A stretch of DNA of 64,000 nucleotides from Actinoplanes teichomyceticus ATCC 31121 (lineage in GTDB: Bacteria; Actinomycetota; Actinomycetes; Mycobacteriales; Micromonosporaceae), in NCBI RefSeq assembly GCF_003711105.1, contig NZ_CP023865.1, forward strand, positions 3,187,001 to 3,251,000, given 5' to 3'. The notes beneath the pieces are model-generated. The model saw nothing but the letters and a program-made list of their open reading frames with translations. It was not told the DNA's origin and did no database searches. Shown here in pieces: positions 52,018-60,219 of this stretch. A program made the translations under genes and the position numbers. The stretch's first letter is position 1. Every line of letters begins with the position of its first letter.

Positions 52018-53115
52018 ATGGCTGCAGCGATCCGACTCGCCGTGGCGGGGGTTGGAAACAACATCTCGGCCCTGTTCCAAGGCGCCGAGTTGTATCGGAA
52101 GATGCGGGAAGAAGGTATTCCGGAGGATCGTTTTCCGGGTATCAAGCGCCCTCGGATCGGTGGCATCGGAGTCAGTGACCTGGAATTCGTCGCGGCCTTC
52201 GACATCCACCCCAACAAGCTCGGCCGGCCTTTCAGCGAGGCGGTGCTGGCGGAGCCGAACAACTATCCGATCCTGGACGTCGACCTGCCCGACGTGCCGT
52301 TCACGGTGGCTCCCGGCCTGGCGACCGAGGCCGACGCCGACCCCGCGTCGCCGGCATTCCGGACCCTGGTCAAGCAGCTGACCGACGCCCGTGCCGAGGT
52401 CCTGCTGTACTCGCTGCCCACCGGCCTGCAGTGGGCGGCCGAAGCGTACGCGCTGGCTGCCCTCGAGGCGGGGGTGGCATTCGTCAACTGCACCCCCGAG
52501 ATCGTCGCCCGCTCGCCGGAACTGCTCCGGGCCTACGAGGACGCCAAGGTTCCGCTGGTCGGCGACGACCTGGCCAGCCACCTCGGCACCTCGGTGGTGC
52601 ACCGCGCGCTGCTCGGTCTGCTCAGCGAGCGCGGGCTGACCCTGTCCAGCTCGTACCAGCTGAACCTGGGCGGCAACGAGGACTTCCGCAACCTGCGGGA
52701 GCGCGGAGCCAGCAAGCGCCAATCCAAGATCAATGCATTGGCGCAGGAGGGCGTCGACACCAGCAACGTCGAGGTCATCCCGTCCGCCGGGTTCGTGTCG
52801 CATCTGCGCGACAACAAGGTCGCCATCCTCAACATCGAGGGCCAGGGCTGGGCCGGTACGCCGATCTCCCTCGACCTCAAGCTCAAGGTGCAGGACTCCA
52901 GCAACGCGGCCGGCGTGATCATCGACCTGATCCGGATCGCCGCGGCCAGCGGGCGCCTGGGCATCGCCGGCTTCCCGGCCGCCGCCGTGCCGGTCCTCAA
53001 GTCGCCGTCCGGTGGGCACCCGAAGTACACCGCCGAGGACGTCGCCGAGAGTTTCCGCCAGCTCGACGAGGCCGCCGCCGAGGGCAAGGTCGGGGAAGCG
53101 GTGTCCCAGCGATGA
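52018..53115 (+). CDS. ari2: myo-Inositol-1-phosphate synthase homologue (Ari2-like carbocycle former)
   Basis: 365 aa, ATG at 52018. NAD-binding IRLAVAGVGNNISALFQGA; family motifs FVNCTPEIVARSPELL, VGDDLASHLGTSVVHRALL, YQLNLGGNEDFRNL and SKRQSKINAL. Housekeeping MIPS turns glucose 6-phosphate into inositol phosphate. The orthologue Ari2 in aristeromycin biosynthesis instead cyclises fructose 6-phosphate to a five-membered cyclitol phosphate. Placement with Gfo/Idh, kinase, phosphorylase and purine genes supports the Ari2 role over a general inositol role. Ends in an ATGA overlap with the next gene. The symbol is by homology. Confidence 0.85.
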   Translation: MAAAIRLAVAGVGNNISALFQGAELYRKMREEGIPEDRFPGIKRPRIGGIGVSDLEFVAAFDIHPNKLGRPFSEAVLAEPNNYPILDVDLPDVPFTVAPGLATEADADPASPAFRTLVKQLTDARAEVLLYSLPTGLQWAAEAYALAALEAGVAFVNCTPEIVARSPELLRAYEDAKVPLVGDDLASHLGTSVVHRALLGLLSERGLTLSSSYQLNLGGNEDFRNLRERGASKRQSKINALAQEGVDTSNVEVIPSAGFVSHLRDNKVAILNIEGQGWAGTPISLDLKLKVQDSSNAAGVIIDLIRIAAASGRLGIAGFPAAAVPVLKSPSGGHPKYTAEDVAESFRQLDEAAAEGKVGEAVSQR

Positions 53116-53765
53116 CCGACCGGCCCGTCACCGAACTCCCGCTGCACATCGCGGTACTGGCCTATCCGGACGTCGACGAGCTGGACCTGTTCGGCGCGTA
53201 CGCCGTGCTGAGCAAGGCCGGGCTGCTGGCGCGGCCGGGACAGGTGGTCACCTGGATCGCCGCGCCGCGGGAGACGGTGACGGGCTCCGGGGGCGCCGTC
53301 GTCACCGCCCACCGGGACCTGGCCTCGGTCGCCGAGGCCCGGGCCGTCGTCATCCCCGGTGGACGGGGTGCGGCGGCCGCCGCGTCGGACCAGCGGATCG
53401 GGCAGGCGCTGCGTGACGCGGACGCCTCCGGAGCACGCCTCTACAGCGTGTGTTCCGGTGCGCTCCTCGTCGCGGGCGCCGGGCTCGCCGCGGGCCGCAG
53501 GCTGGCCATCCACGCGGGCAAGACCGAGCAACTGCGGGAACTGGGCGTCGAGCCGGCGCCGGGCGGAATCGTACGGGAGGGACGGTTGTGCTCGGTCGGT
53601 GGTGACCGTCGGCCGTCGGTGAAGTCGGTCGACATCGCGTTCGCGCTCCTGGACGACTTCCTGCCGGCGCTCGGTGAGCCGGTCATGGCCCGTACCGAGA
53701 TCGAGCCGGGCCGCCGCGCCGGCCTGCCGGTGAGCGCGGGCGAGCAGGGCGGAGCGCGTCGATGA
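53112..53765 (+). CDS. DJ-1/PfpI-family protein
   Basis: 217 aa. Class-I glutamine-amidotransferase-like fold: HIAVLAYPDVDELDLFGAYAVL, the Glu/Gly region AVVIPGGRGAAAA, and nucleophile Cys in LYSVCSGALLVAGAGLAAGR near residue 113. This looks like the isonitrile-hydratase or GATase1-like subgroup. No inactive substitution is seen. Overlaps both neighbours by ATGA. Its role in the nucleoside pathway is unknown; hydrolysis or hydration of a C-N bond is a possibility. Confidence 0.8.
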   Translation: MTDRPVTELPLHIAVLAYPDVDELDLFGAYAVLSKAGLLARPGQVVTWIAAPRETVTGSGGAVVTAHRDLASVAEARAVVIPGGRGAAAAASDQRIGQALRDADASGARLYSVCSGALLVAGAGLAAGRRLAIHAGKTEQLRELGVEPAPGGIVREGRLCSVGGDRRPSVKSVDIAFALLDDFLPALGEPVMARTEIEPGRRAGLPVSAGEQGGARR

Positions 53766-54511
53766 CCGGTGCGGGACGGTGGGTCCTGGTCTCCGGGGCC
53801 AGCCGGGGTATCGGCCGCGCGACAGCCGTCGCGCTGGCGGCCGACGGCTATCGTCCGGTGCTCTGGGCCCGATCCGGCGCCGACCTGGCGGCGGTCCGCG
53901 CAGAGGTGCGTGAGCGGGGCGGCGAGGCGCGCAGCGCCATCGTGGACGTCGGCGACCCGGACGCCGTGGCCCGTGCCGCACGGGAATCGCTGGCCGGGCT
54001 CACCGAGCTCGCCGGCGTGGTCCTCAACGCCGGACAGGGCCGGTGGGCACCGCTCGCCGAGATCGAACCGCAGGACTGGGACGGCACGCTGCGGACCAAC
54101 CTGTCCGGCTCGTTCCACGTGCTGCGTGCGGCCCTCCCGCTGCTCACCGCCGCACCGGGGGCACTGGTCGTCGGTCTGCTCTCCGATTCCGCCGTCCATC
54201 CGTTCCCCGAACGCGCCGCGTACGCGGCCTCGAAGTCCGGCCTGCGGGCCCTGCTCGAGGTGGCTCGCCGCGAGCTGCGCGAGCGCGGAGTGCGGGTGAG
54301 CCTGGTCGTTCCGAGCCGGGTGGACACCTTCTTCGAGGGCGCGTACACCGATGCCGCACCCGGAACCCGCAAGGGCGCCCTGACCGCGGCCGACATTGCC
54401 GCGCTGGTCACCGGCATCTTCCGACTACCGCCGGAGATCGAGGTCCGAGAGACTCACGTCGCCGCCATGACCTCGACCTTCGGCCCGTTCCAGGAGAGGG
54501 CATCGTCATGA
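53762..54511 (+). CDS. Short-chain dehydrogenase (PenB-like candidate)
   Basis: 249 aa. Complete classical SDR: VLVSGASRGIGRATAVALA, VVLNAGQGRW, Ser in GLLSDSAVHP and the YAASK box (Tyr near residue 158), PSRVDTFFEG. In pentostatin and coformycin clusters an SDR (PenB) reduces the 8-keto group of the seven-membered base ring. With HisG-like and SAICAR-synthetase-like genes present, this is the best candidate for that step. The SDR at 46652 or the carbocyclic branch could share or take the role. Confidence 0.82.
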   Translation: MTGAGRWVLVSGASRGIGRATAVALAADGYRPVLWARSGADLAAVRAEVRERGGEARSAIVDVGDPDAVARAARESLAGLTELAGVVLNAGQGRWAPLAEIEPQDWDGTLRTNLSGSFHVLRAALPLLTAAPGALVVGLLSDSAVHPFPERAAYAASKSGLRALLEVARRELRERGVRVSLVVPSRVDTFFEGAYTDAAPGTRKGALTAADIAALVTGIFRLPPEIEVRETHVAAMTSTFGPFQERASS

Positions 54512-54927
54512 CCACCCCGCGTTCGAGTCTGATTCCCCGCGGTCACTCGAAACCGATCGGCCGCTACTCGCCGGGCGTGCGGGCCGAGTTGCCGGCCGGC
54601 GCCTCGCTGGTGTTCGTCAGCGGCCAGGTCGCCACCGACGACGCGGGCGTCGTGCTGTGCCCGGACGACCCCGGCGGGCAGACCCGGGTGGTGTTCGCCC
54701 GGATCGCCGATGTGCTGGCCGAGGCGGGCGCGACGCTGGCGGACATCGTCAGCGTGACCATCTACCTCACCGATGTGGCCGCGCACTTCACAGCGGTGTC
54801 GGCGGTCCGCAACGAGCTGCTGCCCGAACCGCCTCCGGCCAGCGTCCTGGTCGAGGTCTCGCGGCTCGCCGAGCCGGGATGCCTGGTCGAGATCAGCGCT
54901 GTCGCGGTCGCCGGAGACGGGTCGTGA
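54508..54927 (+). CDS. RidA/YjgF-family protein
   Basis: 139 aa. RidA fold: GRYSPGVRAELPAGASLVFVSGQVATDD, TRVVFARIADVLAEAGATLADIVSVTIYLTD, and the C-terminal VEVSRLAEPGCLVEISAVAVA. The usual Arg of deaminating RidA (IEAxAxA before a conserved R) appears replaced here (PPPASVLVEVSRL). RidA proteins hydrolyse enamine/imine intermediates or serve as pathway enzymes. It overlaps both neighbours, so it is a fixed part of the operon. Confidence 0.82.
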   Translation: MTTPRSSLIPRGHSKPIGRYSPGVRAELPAGASLVFVSGQVATDDAGVVLCPDDPGGQTRVVFARIADVLAEAGATLADIVSVTIYLTDVAAHFTAVSAVRNELLPEPPPASVLVEVSRLAEPGCLVEISAVAVAGDGS

Positions 54928-55907
54928 CCGCCGGCGTGCGGCCCGCCACCGAGCGCGAGACGGCCGCGTTGATCGCGACCGCGGCGCGGGCGTCGGTGTT
55001 CGTGGTGGGCACGCTCAACATGGACCTCATCGTGCAGGCTCCGAGCGAGCCGGCGGACGACGGCGCCGTCGTCGCCGAATCCATCGTCACCGCGCCGGGC
55101 GGGCACGCCGGCAACTGCGCGGCGGCCCTCGCCGCGCTCGGTCTGCGGGTCGGTGTCTCGGCGGCGATCGGCGTCGATGCCGACGGCGACCAGTTGCTGG
55201 CCGATCTCAGCAGCCGGGGGATCGCCATCAATGCCGTGCACCGCTACGTCGGCGCCCCGACCGGCCGGGTGATCATCCCGGTGTTCCCGGACAAGCACTA
55301 CATGCTGATGCATCGTGGCGCCAACAGCCTGCTCAGTCCGGCCCAGGCGCGCGACGCGCTGAACGCTCCGGTGGACGCCGTGGTCATGTTCGACCCGGGC
55401 CCCGAGGTGGTCCGGGAGGTGGTCGACACCCTGGCACAACGGCGCCCGCGCCCGCTGCTGTGCTGGTGCCCGGGCGGGCTGTACGCGGGTGATCCCCTGG
55501 CCCGGGAGATCGCCCCGTACTGCGACATCCTGATGCTCAACCGCGACGAGCGGTATCGGCTGGAGACCGAGGCCGGTTGGGTCGCTCAGTCGCCTGACCA
55601 GCAGGTCGTGACGACGCTCGGCGCGCACGGCGCGTCGGTCCGCCAGGGCGGGCGGGAGTGGTCGGCGCCGGCCTTCCCCACCGCGCTGGTGGACCCCACC
55701 GGCGCGGGGGACTCGTTCACCGCCGGCTACCTGCTCGCCACGCTGGCCGGACTCGACCCCGCGGCGCGGGTGCGGGTCGGCAACGCGGCCGGGGCGCTCG
55801 CGGTCGGCGCGGTCGGCGCCCGGGCCAGCGTGGCGACCCTTCCCGAGTTGCTGGACCGGTTCACCGGCGCGGCACACGAAACTACAGAACGGATGAACCT
55901 CAGATGA
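54924..55907 (+). CDS. PfkB-family carbohydrate/nucleoside kinase
   Basis: 327 aa, GTG at 54924. A ~25-residue N-terminal extension precedes the first motif VFVVGTLNMDLIVQ. The glycine region is TAPGGHAGNCAAALAALG; the C-terminal signature DPTGAGDSFTAGYL carries the catalytic Asp near residue 260. Ribokinase, fructokinase and adenosine kinase share this fold. In a carbocyclic pathway it could phosphorylate a cyclitol or cyclopentenol intermediate on the way to a ribose-1-phosphate or PRPP mimic. Confidence 0.87.
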   Translation: MTAGVRPATERETAALIATAARASVFVVGTLNMDLIVQAPSEPADDGAVVAESIVTAPGGHAGNCAAALAALGLRVGVSAAIGVDADGDQLLADLSSRGIAINAVHRYVGAPTGRVIIPVFPDKHYMLMHRGANSLLSPAQARDALNAPVDAVVMFDPGPEVVREVVDTLAQRRPRPLLCWCPGGLYAGDPLAREIAPYCDILMLNRDERYRLETEAGWVAQSPDQQVVTTLGAHGASVRQGGREWSAPAFPTALVDPTGAGDSFTAGYLLATLAGLDPAARVRVGNAAGALAVGAVGARASVATLPELLDRFTGAAHETTERMNLR

Positions 55908-57157
55908 GTATGGTCCGAGATCTCGCCCTCGCCGACGAAGGCGGGCGGAAGATAGCGTTCGCCGGGCGGCGGATGCCGGTGCTGTCCGCGCTGGTCGATC
56001 GGTTCGCCGAGACGAAACCGTTCGTCGGCCAGCGGATCGCCGCCTGCCTGCACGTGACCACCGAGACGGCGAACATGTGCCGCGCGCTCGTTGCCGGCGG
56101 CGCGGAGCTGTCCCTGTGCGCCTCGAACCCGCTGTCGACCAAGGACGACGTCGCGGCCGCGATCCAGCGCGACATCGGCGCCGAGGTGTTCGCCATCCAC
56201 GGATGTGACCGGGACACCTTCTACCGCCAGGTGCAGGGCGTTCTCGACGTGCGCCCGACCGTCGTGGTGGACGACGGGGCGGACCTCACCACGACGATCC
56301 ACAACGACTATCCGCAGTTGCTCGACGACATCATCGGCGGGACCGAGGTCACCTCGACCGGCGTGCTGCGCATCCGCAACATGGCGACCGACGGCGCGCT
56401 GCGGTATCCGGTGCTGCCGACCAACGACGCCGCCACCAAGCACCTGTTCGACAACCGGTACGGCACCGGGCAGAACACGATCGACGGCATTCTGCGCGCC
56501 ACCAACGTGCTGATCGCCGGGTCGACGTTCGTGGTCATCGGCTACGGCTGGTGCGGCCGCGGGGTCGCCGCCCGAGCCCGCGGGATGGGCGCCCGGGTGA
56601 TCGTGACCGAGGTCGATCCGATCCGCGCTCTCGAGGCGAAGCTCGACGGCTTCGAGGTCATGCCGATGATGGACGCCGCCGAGCGCGGCGACGTCTTCGT
56701 CACGGTCACCGGCAACCGGGACGCGATCACGCTCGACCACATGCGGCGGATGCGGGACGGGGCGATCCTCGCCAACTCCGGACACTTCGATGTGGAGATC
56801 GCCGTCGCGGACCTGACCGACGCCGCCGTCGAGCGGCGCGAGCTGCGGCCGAACTGCGTCGAGTACGTCCTGCCGTCCGGCCCGGGCATCATCCTGCTCG
56901 CCGAGGGCCGGCTGGTCGGCCAGTCCGCCGCCGAGGCTCATCCGGCCGAGGTCATGGACATGACCTTCGCGACCCAGGCGCTGGCCCTGCAGTACCTGGT
57001 CGCGAACGCGGGCCGGCTCCAGCCGGGCATCGTCGAGATCCCGCGCGCGGTCGAGGACGAGGTGGCCCGCGCCAAGCTGACCGCCTACGGGGTCCGCATC
57101 GACGAGCTGAGCCCCGGCCAGCAGCAGTACCTCACCGACTGGCGAGTCGGGACCTGA
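55904..57157 (+). CDS. S-adenosylhomocysteine hydrolase, short archaeal/Thermotoga type
   Basis: 417 aa. Family motifs: HVTTETANMCRALVAGGAE, NPLSTKDDVAAAI, DDGADLTTTIHNDYPQL, FDNRYGTGQNTIDGI, NAD site VVIGYGWCGRGVAARARGMGA, SGHFDVEI. RYGTGQ and the ending GQQQYLTDWRVGT match the short archaeal class rather than the ordinary bacterial enzyme, which is longer and ends in a Lys...Tyr tail. Carbocyclic adenosines strongly inhibit SAH hydrolase, so a resistant copy for self-protection is likely. The 3'-oxidation chemistry could also be recruited for biosynthesis. An archaeal member uses S-inosylhomocysteine. Confidence 0.85.
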   Translation: MSMVRDLALADEGGRKIAFAGRRMPVLSALVDRFAETKPFVGQRIAACLHVTTETANMCRALVAGGAELSLCASNPLSTKDDVAAAIQRDIGAEVFAIHGCDRDTFYRQVQGVLDVRPTVVVDDGADLTTTIHNDYPQLLDDIIGGTEVTSTGVLRIRNMATDGALRYPVLPTNDAATKHLFDNRYGTGQNTIDGILRATNVLIAGSTFVVIGYGWCGRGVAARARGMGARVIVTEVDPIRALEAKLDGFEVMPMMDAAERGDVFVTVTGNRDAITLDHMRRMRDGAILANSGHFDVEIAVADLTDAAVERRELRPNCVEYVLPSGPGIILLAEGRLVGQSAAEAHPAEVMDMTFATQALALQYLVANAGRLQPGIVEIPRAVEDEVARAKLTAYGVRIDELSPGQQQYLTDWRVGT

Positions 57158-57158
57158 G

Positions 57159-58589
57159 ATGAGCGGCGGGCGAGTCACCAACGAGCCGCGCGCGAAGAGC
57201 AGCGCCGACGGCTGGCGGGGCGTGATCGGCGCGGACTTCACCCCGGCGTACGCCGGCCTGGTGGCGTCCTGCGTGCTGCGCGGCCTGCCGGCGGACGCGC
57301 CGGCTCCGAGCGTCCTCGTCACCTACGACGGGCGCCGGTCCGGCCCGGAGTGTGCCGCCGCGGTCGCGGCGGCCGCCGCGGCGGCCGGAGCCAAGTCCGT
57401 CCGGCTGGTGCCGCACCTGCCGACCCCGGTGGCCTCGGCGGCGTTGAGCCGGGACGTCGCCGACCTCGCCTTCCTGGTCACCGCCAGCCACAACGCGTCC
57501 CGGTACAACGGGATCAAGGTCAAGGTCGCACCGGGATGCTCGCTGCCGGCCGAGGTGGAGCGGCGGGCGGAGCACCTGCTGGCCGCATCGGACGTGCCAG
57601 CCGCCGCGGTGGCCGACCTGGCGCCCGAGCCGGTGGCCGACCGGCTGATCGGGGAGCACGTGACCCGGGTGGTCCAGCGGACCAACCCGGCGGCCGACGC
57701 GCGGACCGTGGTCGTCGACGGGGTGGGCGGCGTGGCGGGCCCGGCGGTCGCCCGGCTGTGCACGGCGCTGGGCTGGCAGGTCCACCTGCTCGGCGGCTCG
57801 CTCGACCCGGATTTCGGCGGCCTGGTGCCCGACCCCACCGTCGATCGGACCCGGGACCGGGCCGCCCACGCGGTCCGGGATCGCGGCGCCGACCTCGGGA
57901 TCGTGCTCGACGGGGACGGTGACCGGATCGTGGTGGTCGACGACCGTGGCCGGACCGTCCAGCCGCACGAACTGCTGGCGCTGTTGTTGCGCGACATGGC
58001 CGGCGGCCGGCCCGGCGACCTCGCCGTGACGGCCGCCGTGGGGATGGCCGTGCGCACCGTCGCGCGCCGGCAGGGCCGGGCGGTCCGGGAGACCCCGATC
58101 GGCTTCAAACACCTGTCGCCGCTGCTGGTCAGCGGTGCGGCGGCAGTCGCCGGGGGCAGTGTCGGCGACCTGGCGTTCGCCGAGTACGGCATCGACCGGG
58201 ACCCGTTCGTCGCGGTGGCCCTTCTGGCCGGCCTGCTGGGGCGCGGCGGCGCCCGGCTCGGTGAGCTCCTCGACGACCTGACCGCCGCGGTCGGCGCGCG
58301 ACAGTGGTTCGAGTCGCGCGTCGGCGGTGGCGGGAACGCCGAGGTGTTGCACGACGCCGGCCGCGCCGCCCTCGCCGAGGTCGGCCTTTCCCCGGCGATA
58401 CAGCGGGTGACCAGCATCGACGGTGTCAAGTTCTGGCTCGACGGCGACCGGTGGATGCTGCTGCGCGGCTCCTCCACCGAGGGCGGCGTCCGCGTCTACG
58501 GCGAGCTGGCCGCCGACGGCCGCCGTCCCGCCCCGATTCCCGAGCTGCTGGCCGCCGTCGGCCGTGCCCTGCAGCCCTCGCTTCCCTGA
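57159..58589 (+). CDS. Phosphohexomutase (phosphomannomutase/phosphoglucomutase family)
   Basis: 476 aa. Phosphoserine loop VTASHNASRYNGIKVKV, metal loop VLDGDGDRIVVVD, and a phosphate-binding loop RGSSTEGGVRVYGE near the C-terminus. The sugar-recognition loop, usually GEESGG, reads VGDLAFAEYGIDRD, so the hexose contacts have changed. It may move a phosphate on the carbocyclic ring to make the 1-phosphate that a phosphorylase can use. It starts one base after the SAH hydrolase stop. Confidence 0.85.
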   Translation: MSGGRVTNEPRAKSSADGWRGVIGADFTPAYAGLVASCVLRGLPADAPAPSVLVTYDGRRSGPECAAAVAAAAAAAGAKSVRLVPHLPTPVASAALSRDVADLAFLVTASHNASRYNGIKVKVAPGCSLPAEVERRAEHLLAASDVPAAAVADLAPEPVADRLIGEHVTRVVQRTNPAADARTVVVDGVGGVAGPAVARLCTALGWQVHLLGGSLDPDFGGLVPDPTVDRTRDRAAHAVRDRGADLGIVLDGDGDRIVVVDDRGRTVQPHELLALLLRDMAGGRPGDLAVTAAVGMAVRTVARRQGRAVRETPIGFKHLSPLLVSGAAAVAGGSVGDLAFAEYGIDRDPFVAVALLAGLLGRGGARLGELLDDLTAAVGARQWFESRVGGGGNAEVLHDAGRAALAEVGLSPAIQRVTSIDGVKFWLDGDRWMLLRGSSTEGGVRVYGELAADGRRPAPIPELLAAVGRALQPSLP

Positions 58590-58637
58590 AACGCCCGCAG
58601 CGGTCGGCGACGACCCGCCCCTTGAAGGGAGACACCC

Positions 58638-59450
58638 ATGTCCCAGGCCCAGGCATCGATCGCGTTGATCGGTGGGACCGGTTTCTACCGGTTCATCGAC
58701 AGCGCCGGCGAGGTCACCGTCGAGACGCCGTACGGCAAGCCCAGCGCGCCGATCAGCATCGCGGAGGTGGCCGGTCACTCCGTCGCGTTCCTGCCGCGGC
58801 ACGGGCGCAATCACGACTTCCTGCCCTCCGAGGTGCCGTACCGGGCGAACCTGTGGGCGCTCAAGGAGCTCGGCGTGCGCCAGGTACTGGCCTTCAACAC
58901 CGTGGGCAGCCTGCAGCGCGACTACCGCAAGGGTGACTTCGTCCTGGTCGACCAGTTCGTCGACCGCACCCGGCGGCGCCAGGACACGTTCTTCTCCGGC
59001 ACGCAGGCGGCGCACATCAGCTCGGCGACGCCGTACTGCGCCCGGATGCGCGAGATCGCGGCCAAGGCCCTGACCGGGGCGGACGCGACCGTCCACCCGG
59101 CCGGCACCGTGGTGGTGATCGAGGGCCCGAGGTTCTCCACCACCGCGGAAAGCCGGTGGTTCAGCCAGCAGGGCTGGCATCTGGTCAACATGACCCAGTA
59201 CCCGGAGGTGGTGCTCGCCCGCGAGCTCGAACTCTGCTACGCGAACCTCTCCTACATCACCGACTACGACGTCGCCGCCGCCGACGTGACCGACGGTGAA
59301 CGCGCCGAGGCGGTGTCGCACGCCGGCGTCCTGCAGGCATTCAGCGCGGACTCCAGCCGGGTGATGGACATCGTCCAGCGCATCGTGGGCGCCCTTCCCG
59401 CGCAGACCGACTGCGGCTGCCAGCACGCGTTGCAGGGCGCGTTGACCTGA
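58638..59450 (+). CDS. MTA/purine-nucleoside phosphorylase homologue, canonical motifs
   Basis: 270 aa, ATG at 58638 (gaagggagac upstream). Same family as 49011-49838 but with standard active-site motifs: FLPRHGRNHDFLPSEVPYRANLW, EGPRFSTTAES, NMTQYPEVVLARE and TDYDV. It should bind adenine-like bases and a phosphorylated ribose or carbocycle. With the mac precedent, one of the pair probably couples adenine to a carbocyclic 1-phosphate and the other handles the second product or salvage. Confidence 0.88.
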   Translation: MSQAQASIALIGGTGFYRFIDSAGEVTVETPYGKPSAPISIAEVAGHSVAFLPRHGRNHDFLPSEVPYRANLWALKELGVRQVLAFNTVGSLQRDYRKGDFVLVDQFVDRTRRRQDTFFSGTQAAHISSATPYCARMREIAAKALTGADATVHPAGTVVVIEGPRFSTTAESRWFSQQGWHLVNMTQYPEVVLARELELCYANLSYITDYDVAAADVTDGERAEAVSHAGVLQAFSADSSRVMDIVQRIVGALPAQTDCGCQHALQGALT

Positions 59451-59517
59451 CCGTGGCGGGCGCCGCCCGGGCGGCGCCGGTCCGGCCCGATCACCCGTGA
59501 CGACGAGGAGACCCCAG

Positions 59518-60189
59518 ATGCCCGACCCCCTGGAGCCACGCTGCCGGCTGGTACTCGTCCGGCACGGTCAGACGCCGTGCACGGTCGACGGCCTGTTCTG
59601 CGGCTCGCACGACGCCGCGCTGAGCAGCGTGGGTGAGCGGATGACCGAGGCCCTGGCCCGTCATCCCGCGCTCGCCGGGGTGGAGCTGCTGCTGACCAGC
59701 CCGGCCCTGCGGGCCCGGCAGACCGCCCGGGCGATCAGCCGGGCCAGTGGCCTGGACCCGCAGGTGGACGACCGTTTGCGGGAGCTGTCGTTCGGCGCCT
59801 GGGAGAACCTGCGGCCGGCCGAGGTGCCCGACCCGGCGGCCCACCGCCGCTGGGTCCGGGACCCGGCGTACTTCGCGCCGCCCGGCGGCGAGACCGGCCT
59901 GCAGGTTCAGGCGCGGGTGCTCGACCTGGTGCGGGACGCGACCGCCGGCCGGTCCGCGGTCGCCGTGGTCACGCACAAAGCGCCGATCCGGCTGATCGTC
60001 GCCTTCTTCCTGGGGATGCCGGCGTCCCGCTACCGGGACATCGGCGTGGTCTCCGTCGGCTCGGTCACCGAGCTGACGATCGGGGCCGGCCGCGGCGACG
60101 TGCGTGTCCTGGGCGACGTGACGCACCTGCCGCAGCCGTGGCGCCGTGACCCGGACCGGGCCGCCGACGTGCTCGCCGCCGCGGGCTGA
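59518..60189 (+). CDS. Histidine phosphatase (phosphoglycerate-mutase-like)
   Basis: 223 aa, ATG at 59518 with gaggag at eight bases. Catalytic VLVRHGQTPCTVDGLFCGSHD, SPALRARQTARA, the Glu region LRELSFGAWE, and the second His in VVTHKAPIRLIV. This is the CobC/alpha-ribazole-phosphatase-like shape. It probably removes a phosphate from a nucleotide or cyclitol intermediate in the final or middle steps. Confidence 0.85.
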   Translation: MPDPLEPRCRLVLVRHGQTPCTVDGLFCGSHDAALSSVGERMTEALARHPALAGVELLLTSPALRARQTARAISRASGLDPQVDDRLRELSFGAWENLRPAEVPDPAAHRRWVRDPAYFAPPGGETGLQVQARVLDLVRDATAGRSAVAVVTHKAPIRLIVAFFLGMPASRYRDIGVVSVGSVTELTIGAGRGDVRVLGDVTHLPQPWRRDPDRAADVLAAAG

Positions 60190-60219
60190 CCCCACCTCGC
60201 CTGATCCGAAGGATGCGCC

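Noticed and set aside
52018..53115. MIPS homologue as the housekeeping inositol synthase for mycothiol and phosphoinositide
   Set aside because: Possible from motifs alone, but its place inside an overlapping nucleoside-biosynthesis operon favours an Ari2-type role; left as an alternative to be tested.
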